12,609 nucleotides of DNA from Cyclobacteriaceae bacterium (GTDB lineage: Bacteria > Bacteroidota > Bacteroidia > Cytophagales > Cyclobacteriaceae): assembly GCA_028279155.1 (NCBI GenBank), contig JANQST010000166.1, positions 1 through 12,609 of the forward strand. Reading direction: 5' to 3'. The notes beneath the pieces are model-generated. The model was given only the letters and a program-made list of their open reading frames with translations, searched no databases and was not told the origin of the DNA. The translations under genes were made by a program, and so were the position numbers. Shown one piece after another: positions 6,688-12,609 of the stretch. Numbering within the stretch: the first letter of the stretch is position 1; every line of letters begins with the position of its first letter.

Positions 6688-8088
6688 ATGGATACGTTGG
6701 CACAATCCCGAATTCGTGAACTTTTTGAGAATTGCAAAAAGCGATCCGTTGAGCTTCGAACATCTACATTAGCTCATCGCAAATCCAACCTCAAAAACCT
6801 TGAGAACTGGATTCTCAAAAACAGAGCTGAAATCCATATGGCTGTCTACCGGGATTTGCAAAAACCGACACAGGAGACAGATGTGACAGAAGTATTTGTC
6901 GTATTGTCAGAAATCCGCAAAGCCCGAAGAAGCCTTAGAAGTTGGATGTTGCCTGAAAGAGTAGGCAATAGTCTTGTCTTCATTGGCACAAAAGCTGAAA
7001 CCTATCCTGAGCCAAAGGGAGCTTGCCTAATCATATCTCCATGGAATTTTCCATTTCAGCTTGCAATAGGACCGTTGGTATCTGCTCTTGCAGCTGGTAA
7101 TTCCGTTATAATAAAACCGTCAGAATATTCTGAGCATACTTCCAACCTTATCAAGAAGATGTGTGATGAGCTTTTCGATACAGATGAGGTAGGGGTAGTG
7201 ACGGGAGCGGTTGAGGAATCGCAAGAATTACTTTCTCTTCCATTTGATCATATTTTTTTTACCGGAAGTCCAGCTGTTGGTAAAATTGTAATGGCAGCAG
7301 CCGCAAAAAATCTGGCTTCTGTCACTTTAGAACTCGGAGGGAAATCACCTACAATAGTTGATGAGACAGCCAATATCAAAGATGCTGCCACCAAAATTTC
7401 CTGGGGAAAATGGCTAAATGCTGGCCAAGTTTGTATTGCTCCGGATTACTTGCTGGTTCATGAAAAAGTCAAGCAAGAGTTAATCGAAGAATTAGTAGTC
7501 CAATCCACTAAACTTTATGAGGGCGAGGAAAATTACGCAGCTATTATTAGCAGAGAGCATCACAATCGGATAAATGATCTAATGGCTGATGCTATACAAA
7601 AAGGTGCAGACCTCGAGTTTGGAGGTAAGTCTGACAGAACCAATCTTCGCTTTACTCCTACATTGTTGAGTAACGTATCCACTTCAAGCAGGATAATGGA
7701 AGAAGAAATTTTCGGACCAATACTGCCGTTAATTACCTTTCAATCACTTGATGAAGTTGTCGATATCATAAATCAAAAAGAAAAAGCATTGGCACTTTAT
7801 ATTTTCTCCAAAAGCAAGCGCAACATCAAAAGGATCAAAAAAGAGACCTCCTCCGGAATGATGGGGATAAATGAAACCATCCTTCAATTCATTCATCCAA
7901 ATCTTCCAATTGGTGGAGTTAACAACAGTGGAATTGGAAAAGCGCATGGATATGATGGCTTTCTGGCATTCAGCAATAGAAAAGCTGTACTTAAACAGCG
8001 AATTGGATTTACAATACCCAAGCTGATTTATCCTCCATTTAACAGGTTCAAAGATTTCATTATTGACTTCATGATCAAGTATTTTTGA
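6688..8088 (+). CDS. Aldehyde dehydrogenase, ALDH3-like, with hydrophobic C-terminus
   Basis: This enzyme oxidises aldehydes to carboxylic acids with NAD(P)+. The 466-residue length and lack of a signal peptide fit the shorter class 3 branch. Every catalytic element is visible: PWNFP with the oxyanion-hole N120, the cofactor-binding KPSE (K143, E146), FTGSPAVG (191-198), the general-base E215 in LELGGKSP, the nucleophile C249 in NAGQVC, and EEIFGP (339-344). Relatives include coniferyl-aldehyde, benzaldehyde and fatty-aldehyde dehydrogenases, and the substrate is not fixed by sequence. The last ~25 residues (PKLIYPPFNRFKDFIIDFMIKYF) are aromatic and hydrophobic, as in membrane-associated fatty aldehyde dehydrogenases, which hints at a lipid-derived aldehyde. 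The ATG comes 11 bases after a terminator, so its transcript must start very near the ATG or come from read-through; TACTTTTA at 6676-6683 resembles a -7 box but is close enough to imply an almost leaderless message. Confidence 0.93.
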   Translation: MDTLAQSRIRELFENCKKRSVELRTSTLAHRKSNLKNLENWILKNRAEIHMAVYRDLQKPTQETDVTEVFVVLSEIRKARRSLRSWMLPERVGNSLVFIGTKAETYPEPKGACLIISPWNFPFQLAIGPLVSALAAGNSVIIKPSEYSEHTSNLIKKMCDELFDTDEVGVVTGAVEESQELLSLPFDHIFFTGSPAVGKIVMAAAAKNLASVTLELGGKSPTIVDETANIKDAATKISWGKWLNAGQVCIAPDYLLVHEKVKQELIEELVVQSTKLYEGEENYAAIISREHHNRINDLMADAIQKGADLEFGGKSDRTNLRFTPTLLSNVSTSSRIMEEEIFGPILPLITFQSLDEVVDIINQKEKALALYIFSKSKRNIKRIKKETSSGMMGINETILQFIHPNLPIGGVNNSGIGKAHGYDGFLAFSNRKAVLKQRIGFTIPKLIYPPFNRFKDFIIDFMIKYF

Positions 8089-8101
8089 GGTTGATATTTA
8101 A

Positions 8102-8524
8102 ATGTCAATGAAAAGAATACTCCCTTTTTATCTAGTTGTCTTTATTTTCTCTTGTACCAGCACACCAGAAAAGCCTAGGCCTGAGGACTGGCAAGGAAAC
8201 TGGAAAGCGGTTTGGGAAACTCCACCTGAGTCTTATCCGGGAATAGAAGATGTTGAATTCACAATGACCGGAAACTTTGTCTTTGATGCAGACAGTTTAA
8301 CTGTTCAAGCTAACGGGTTTGATGGCTGTATTTTTCATTCTGACACGCTTACTCACACACAATCTTGGTACGTTGTGAAAAGTGTTACAAGCCAAGACTC
8401 ACTACTTGTATCATTTAATGATCCCGGTCAGGTAGGACTTACATATAAAATCAATTCGAAATCTGCTGATAAAATTGTCTTGCAGATGCTTGATGATATT
8501 TTCATTACACTAAGCAAGCAATAA
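8102..8524 (+). CDS. Small putative lipoprotein of unknown function
   Basis: The gene encodes a 140-residue protein that I do not recognise. It begins MSMKRILPFYLVVFIFSC and then TSTPEKP: a basic start, a hydrophobic stretch and C18, which would be the lipidated cysteine of a degenerate lipobox (FIFSC). The remaining ~120 residues alternate in a beta-strand pattern (WQGNWKAVWET, FTMTGNFVFDADSLTVQANG, LLVSFNDPGQVGLTYKIN, DKIVLQMLDDIFITLSK) reminiscent of lipocalin-like small-molecule or lipid-binding sandwiches that start with a WxGxW motif; that fold is inference only. One further cysteine lies in DGCIFHSD. A second ATG at 8108 is an equally good start. The gene starts 13 bases after the aldehyde dehydrogenase stop, so co-transcription is likely. 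It is followed by a 66-base gap before the AsmA-like gene. Confidence 0.75.
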   Translation: MSMKRILPFYLVVFIFSCTSTPEKPRPEDWQGNWKAVWETPPESYPGIEDVEFTMTGNFVFDADSLTVQANGFDGCIFHSDTLTHTQSWYVVKSVTSQDSLLVSFNDPGQVGLTYKINSKSADKIVLQMLDDIFITLSKQ

Positions 8525-8590
8525 AATTCGTTCTTCCTCTACTAGTTGCCTGCCATTCTCAGTAACTTGGTATATTAAATTCCTTCTGCT

Positions 8591-11311
8591 ATGAAAAAAG
8601 TTCTGATCATATTAGGCAGTCTTTTTGGGCTGTTGTTAATCGCTATCGTCACTGCACCAATCATTTTCAAAGATGATATTCAAGAAGCCATTGATCAGGC
8701 TATAGACGACAGCCTGAATGCAGAGGTGTTTTACAATCCAGATCAGTTCAGTTTATCTCTCATTAGCAATTTCCCGGATTTTACGGTAAGTCTTGGAGAA
8801 TTCGGAATTGTAGGAATAGAAGAGTTTGTTGGAGACACGCTTGTTTCAGTAAACAGCTTTCAAATTACGGTTGATGTAATGTCCGCCATTACAGGAGATC
8901 AAATCAAAATAAAGGAGGTCTTGCTGGACGAACCCAAGATTGAAGTTTTAGTCATGGAAAATGGACTGGCCAACTATGACATAGCCAAGGAAAGTACTGA
9001 AGGAACTGAAGTAAGTGAAGAGCCTGCTGCGACAGAGGAAGCAACAGAAAGTAGTATCAGCATTGGAGTAGAGAAATGGAAGATCACAAATGGTTTGCTT
9101 ATTTATTTAGATCAATCCACCAACATGAATGCTACCATTCTTGGATTAAATCATGAAGGGTCTGGCGATTTTACATTGGATGTGTTTGATATGAAAACCA
9201 TAACATCAATTGATGCTGTTTTCTTTTCATATGAAGGCGAAGAATTCCTGGGCAACAAGCGATTTGAAGCTGACATAAATCTAAACATGGATTTGGGCCA
9301 GATGAAGTTCACGTTCCTTGAAAACAGAATTGCCCTCAATGACTTTGCAGTTGTGGCAGATGGATTCGTCAGCATGCCAACTGAAGACATTAAAATGGAT
9401 ATAACTTTTGGGGGTAGTGATATTAACCTTAAAAGTATTTTATCTCTAATTCCAGGGACTTACCAGGAATACCTTGATGGAATTACCGCTTCAGGAACCA
9501 TCGGTTTTGACGGACTGGTGAAGGGTACATTTAATGAGACAACAATGCCACAAGTAGCTGCCAGCTTATCCATTGAAAACGGGGGAATAACTTATGCAGA
9601 ATACCCTATTCCAATCGAAGACATTGATATCCTGACCAGTTTCTCCTACCCATCGGCTGACCTTAGTCAAACCAGCTTCAATGTTGATAATTTCCATATG
9701 CTTGTTGATGGCGAAGAATTCACTTCCTATCTGAAGTTTAAAAACCTTGAAAATTACAATTGGGATTTTGGATTTGATGGGAATGCAGACCTGGAAAAAA
9801 TAACCAAAATCGTTCCCTTAGAAGGAATGGAACTTAAAGGGAAAATAAATGCCAAGCTTAATACAGCAGGAAAAATGTCTGACGTTGAGGCTGAACGGTT
9901 TGATCAACTTCCTACTTCCGGAAGTATGAGCATTGCTAATTTCTCATTTACTAGTGAGGATCTTCCTCAAGGATTCAATATTCGATCCGCACAATTAGGT
10001 TTCAATCCATCAGAAATTAATCTATCTGAGTTTGCGGCAAATCTTGGCAATTCAGACCTGAGCCTGAATGGAAGAGTAACAAACTATCTGGCTTTTGCTC
10101 TGAGCGAGAATGAAACGATTGTGGGAAACCTGAACTTCAATTCACAATTACTGGATCTGAATGAGTGGATTCCAGAAGACGAGACTGAAGTGGTTGAAGA
10201 TACTACAGAATATGAGCCTTTGGAAGTGGTGAAAATCCCGGAAAACATCGATTTTACTCTTCAATCCGAAATTCAAAAAATTGAAGTATCAAATCTCTCT
10301 CTCGACAATTTTAAAGGCCGAGTACTGATCAAGGATGGCGCTATCGTTCTGGATGAAAACAGCTTCAATATGCTGGATGGCACTTTTGAACTAGCGGGAT
10401 CTTACCAAACGAAAGATCTTGACAAGCCGAGGTATGACTTCAAATTCGATATCAAAGAGCTTTCCATTGCGCGCGCTTTTGGCTCATTTGAAACAATAAA
10501 ACAATACGTTCCCATCGCTGAACAAGTAACAGGAAATTTCTCGACCAGCTTTTCTGTTGATGGAACACTCGGAGAGGACATGATGCCATTAATGGATGAG
10601 ATGAATCTATCAGGGCTTGTAAATATTGCTGAAGCAGCCTTAGAAAGAGGAAATTTCATGGATAAACTTTCTGCTGTAGCAAGTCTCAAAGGTGGCTCCT
10701 CTGGAGGTGAGCAAAAAAAGATCTCATTGAAGGATGTTTTGGTTTCAACAGCAATTAGAAATGGACGCCTTTTCGTTGAGCCATTTGATCTAAATGTCAA
10801 TGGCCAAAAAGCTACGCTGGGGGGAAGTAATAGTTTAGATGGTAATTTGGATTATGCAATGCTTCTAAAAGATATTCCAACAGGAGCTATTGGTAATGCA
10901 CTAAACAGCGCACTTGGGTCACTGACAGGAGGTAAAAATTTAGTCTCAGACAAAATTGACTTGAACCTGGGTATTGTAGGAACTACGGATGATCCAAAAA
11001 TCAATCTATTGGGTTCAAGTCCTTCTTCAAGCGGTGGTTCGCAAGGAGTAAAAGCGGCTTTTCAAGAGCAGGTGAATTCTAAGGTAGAGGAAGAAAAAGC
11101 CAAAGCTGAAGCAGAGCTAGCTCGAAAAAAGGCTGAGGCTGAGGCTAAAGCCAAAGCCGCAGCAGATTCTGCAAAAGCAGCATTAGATGCTCAAAAGAAA
11201 GCTGCGGCAGATGCAGCCAAAAAGAAACTTGAAGAAGAAAAGAAAAAAGCTGAAGAAGCGGCAAAAAGCAAATTGAAAAGTTTATTCAAAAAGAAGGGTG
11301 GAGGTCGTTAG
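8591..11311 (+). CDS. AsmA family protein (predicted inter-membrane lipid-transport type)
   Basis: This 906-residue protein is anchored in the inner membrane by one N-terminal helix (about residues 3-25), with the rest in the periplasm. The region after the helix (LISNFPDFTVSLGEFGIVG, then VNSFQITVDVMSAITGDQIK and IKEVLLDEPKIEV) is the AsmA N-terminal signature. Residues about 165-800 are long runs of amphipathic beta-strands including the AsmA-like C-terminal region (SGLVNIAEAALERGNFMDKL onward). Members such as TamB and YhdP form lipid-conducting grooves between membranes; that role is inferred here from the family. Two acidic Glu/Thr linkers interrupt the strands (about 136-157 and 530-545). 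After a Ser/Gly hinge at about 807-815, residues about 820-900 are a Lys/Ala/Glu-rich predicted coiled coil resembling the TolA stalk, ending KKKGGGR. The stop TAG is followed at once by an in-frame TGA. Confidence 0.88.
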   Translation: MKKVLIILGSLFGLLLIAIVTAPIIFKDDIQEAIDQAIDDSLNAEVFYNPDQFSLSLISNFPDFTVSLGEFGIVGIEEFVGDTLVSVNSFQITVDVMSAITGDQIKIKEVLLDEPKIEVLVMENGLANYDIAKESTEGTEVSEEPAATEEATESSISIGVEKWKITNGLLIYLDQSTNMNATILGLNHEGSGDFTLDVFDMKTITSIDAVFFSYEGEEFLGNKRFEADINLNMDLGQMKFTFLENRIALNDFAVVADGFVSMPTEDIKMDITFGGSDINLKSILSLIPGTYQEYLDGITASGTIGFDGLVKGTFNETTMPQVAASLSIENGGITYAEYPIPIEDIDILTSFSYPSADLSQTSFNVDNFHMLVDGEEFTSYLKFKNLENYNWDFGFDGNADLEKITKIVPLEGMELKGKINAKLNTAGKMSDVEAERFDQLPTSGSMSIANFSFTSEDLPQGFNIRSAQLGFNPSEINLSEFAANLGNSDLSLNGRVTNYLAFALSENETIVGNLNFNSQLLDLNEWIPEDETEVVEDTTEYEPLEVVKIPENIDFTLQSEIQKIEVSNLSLDNFKGRVLIKDGAIVLDENSFNMLDGTFELAGSYQTKDLDKPRYDFKFDIKELSIARAFGSFETIKQYVPIAEQVTGNFSTSFSVDGTLGEDMMPLMDEMNLSGLVNIAEAALERGNFMDKLSAVASLKGGSSGGEQKKISLKDVLVSTAIRNGRLFVEPFDLNVNGQKATLGGSNSLDGNLDYAMLLKDIPTGAIGNALNSALGSLTGGKNLVSDKIDLNLGIVGTTDDPKINLLGSSPSSSGGSQGVKAAFQEQVNSKVEEEKAKAEAELARKKAEAEAKAKAAADSAKAALDAQKKAAADAAKKKLEEEKKKAEEAAKSKLKSLFKKKGGGR

Positions 11312-11318
11312 TGAGAAA

Positions 11319-11343
11319 GTTGATTAGTTAAATAGTTGATTAG
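11319..11343. repeat. Left arm of an inverted array of degenerate 8-bp repeats
   Basis: Read on the plus strand this is GTTGATTA, GTTAAATA, GTTGATTA, G: three octamers in direct tandem, starting 8 bases after the AsmA gene stop. It is the imperfect inverted copy of 11422-11446 (21 of 25 positions identical after reverse complementing). No protein is encoded here. Confidence 0.75.
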
Positions 11344-11421
11344 ATGGCTTTGGGAAAGATTGTCACTTACAAACCTGCTTGCCAACAAATTGTTGCAATT
11401 ACCAACATTCCATTATCCACA

Positions 11422-11446
11422 CTAATTAACTAGTCAACCAATCAAC
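11422..11446. repeat. Right arm of the inverted octamer array; possible shared transcription end
   Basis: Read on the minus strand this is GTTGATTG, GTTGACTA, GTTAATTA, G, the same octamer family as the left arm but inverted, 10 bases past the rodA stop. In a minus-strand transcript two of the four differences become G-U pairs, so the arms could fold into a ~25-bp stem with a 78-base loop between the two convergent genes. There is no convincing T-run, so it is not called an intrinsic terminator. The loop (11344-11421) contains the small palindrome CAACAAATTGTTG and nothing else recognised. Confidence 0.7.
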
Positions 11447-11456
11447 TAGTCCCCAT

Positions 11457-12609
11457 CTACCAACGCTGAAGTACCTGCATTCTGTGAGCATCCAGTTTTA
11501 GGAAAATAAAGAGAAGTAGCGTGAACGCCCAGAGTGATGATCCCCCGTAGCTGAAAAATGGTAATGGTATTCCAATCACTGGAAAAAGACCAATCGTCAT
11601 GGCTATGTTCACCGCAAAATGGAAGAACAGAATAGCTACAACTCCAAAACCATAAATTCTTGCGAAGGCTGATTTCTGTCGCTCAGCCAGCATAACGAGC
11701 CGCAGCAACAGTGTGGTAAAAAGTGTGATCAGGAAAATACTGCCGATCCAACCGTGCTCCTCCCCAATAGTGCAAAAAATAAAGTCCGTTGTTTGCTCAG
11801 GAACGAAATCAAATTTTGTTTGTGTGCCTTGGAGAAATCCTTTTCCTGTTAGTCCTCCTGAACCAATGGCAATTTTAGATTGTGTCACATTCCATCCAGC
11901 TCCAAGTGGGTCAATGTTCGGATTGATTAGAGACATAATCCTTCGTTGCTGATGCGGCTTCAAAACATCAGTCAAGACAAAGTCGACACTTCGAATGGAA
12001 CCAATCACAATGACTCCAATGACGAAAACCCAACCAAGCCTTCTGGGCCTTTTGGCATTCAATCCTAACCCCAACAAAATACCAACTGAGACAATCACCA
12101 GAAGTACGGTTTGATTAACCATTAAGGTCAGCAGAAAAATCAATACGACTCCAATCGCAACAATTGGTAACAATGGTGGCAGTCCTTCCCTAAACATTGG
12201 AATGAATAATGCAGCGAAAACCATTGCAGTTCCTGTGTCTCCTTGGAGCATGGTGAGACTCATTGGTAAGAGCACGATAATGATACTTATACCAAGTGTC
12301 TTCAGGTCTGTTAACTTTTTTGTCGCATGTCCTAAATACTTGGCTAAAGCAAGGGCCGTAGCAAACTTCGCAAACTCTGAAGGTTGTAATCCAAAACCTC
12401 CAAAACCAAACCAGGAACGTGAACCAGCAACCTCTTTCCCTCCAATTAAAACAAATAAAAGAAGAGCCAAAACCACTCCGTACACGATAAAAGCAAACGA
12501 ATCAAAAAACCTGAAATCAAAAAAGAAAACGCCCCAGGCCAATAAAATAGAAGTTGCAATCCAGATTAGATGCTTCCCGGCGCTTGTCCCAAAATCAAAT
12601 AGGCTTTGA
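11457..12609 (-). CDS. rodA: Rod-shape-determining protein RodA (SEDS peptidoglycan polymerase), 5' end outside window
   Basis: RodA is the SEDS-family glycosyltransferase that polymerises lipid II into glycan strands for lateral wall growth, working with a class B PBP2 in the elongation machinery. The frame is open to the right edge and reads SLFDFGTSAGKHLIWIATSI upstream of an internal TTG, which is classic RodA sequence. The true start is therefore beyond 12609 and a start at 12542 would be wrong. The visible 383 residues contain most of the membrane segments and the large periplasmic loop. Catalytic-loop signature: GSGGLTGKGFLQGTQ, then FVPEQTTDF, whose Asp (11784-11786) aligns with the essential Asp of RodA/FtsW, and GEEHGWIGS. 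The C-terminal SEDS motif GIPLPFFSYGGSSL is intact. It converges on the AsmA-family gene; by common Bacteroidota gene order, PBP2 and mre genes may lie to the right, which is not visible here. Confidence 0.95.
   Translation of the reverse strand, partial: QSLFDFGTSAGKHLIWIATSILLAWGVFFFDFRFFDSFAFIVYGVVLALLLFVLIGGKEVAGSRSWFGFGGFGLQPSEFAKFATALALAKYLGHATKKLTDLKTLGISIIIVLLPMSLTMLQGDTGTAMVFAALFIPMFREGLPPLLPIVAIGVVLIFLLTLMVNQTVLLVIVSVGILLGLGLNAKRPRRLGWVFVIGVIVIGSIRSVDFVLTDVLKPHQQRRIMSLINPNIDPLGAGWNVTQSKIAIGSGGLTGKGFLQGTQTKFDFVPEQTTDFIFCTIGEEHGWIGSIFLITLFTTLLLRLVMLAERQKSAFARIYGFGVVAILFFHFAVNIAMTIGLFPVIGIPLPFFSYGGSSLWAFTLLLFIFLKLDAHRMQVLQRW

Noticed and set aside
8546..8570. TTG plus TAACTTGG as a promoter for the AsmA-family gene
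   Set aside because: The -7 match is imperfect and the spacing of 14 bases is shorter than the usual 17-23.
11100..11290. Possible tandem DNA repeat in the AsmA tail
   Set aside because: The repetition is at the amino-acid level (Lys/Ala/Glu) with varied codons; there is no regular DNA period.
11457..12542. rodA starting at the internal TTG at 12542
   Set aside because: The same frame continues to the window edge with conserved RodA sequence, so the TTG is an internal Leu codon.
12202..12609. 135-residue open frame on the plus strand at the right edge
   Set aside because: It lies entirely antisense to rodA, which has strong SEDS motifs; the product is basic low-complexity sequence with no domain.

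Overview
The window looks like a chromosomal segment of a member of the Bacteroidota, most plausibly a marine Cytophagales-type bacterium. The evidence is moderate AT-richness, A-rich leaders without Shine-Dalgarno sequences, signal peptides cleaved before Gln (GFG|Q, ANA|Q, LSAQ), OmpA proteins carrying carboxypeptidase-regulatory-like and PD40 propeller domains, an AsmA-like protein with a Lys/Ala/Glu tail, and the M23 active-site variant HLC. The genus cannot be decided from the sequence alone. No mobile element, CRISPR array, tRNA or rRNA was seen, and coding density is high.

Layout. Positions 1-4560 or 6623 hold a rightward, tightly packed envelope cluster. It starts with the C-terminal part of an M20 dipeptidase, followed by a DsbD-type thiol reductase (dsbD) 5 nt later and a MepM/Csd3-like M23 peptidoglycan endopeptidase on a TTG start 11 nt after that. 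An 83-nt gap with a weak promoter candidate then precedes two adjacent OmpA-family genes 11 nt apart, closed by a good intrinsic terminator at 6647-6676. A second rightward group follows: an ALDH3-like aldehyde dehydrogenase with a hydrophobic C-terminus, a small orphan lipoprotein, and a 906-residue AsmA-family protein. The last gene, rodA, is on the minus strand, converges on asmA and runs off the right edge. The 145-nt gap between the convergent genes carries degenerate octamer repeats (GTTGATTA-like) in inverted orientation.

How the genes fit together. Almost everything acts at the cell envelope: periplasmic thiol reduction (DsbD), murein cleavage (M23), murein anchoring (two OmpA domains), septum-independent wall synthesis (RodA) and probable inter-membrane lipid movement (AsmA-like). 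This is mostly ordinary core genome. The most interesting observation is that the M23 enzyme has a Cys where the family's third zinc-binding His normally sits. That Cys is the only one in the protein, and the gene lies directly behind dsbD, so a redox-sensitive endopeptidase served by its neighbour is a testable idea. Next most interesting are the inverted octamer repeats at 11319-11446 and the unusual domain set of the larger OmpA protein.
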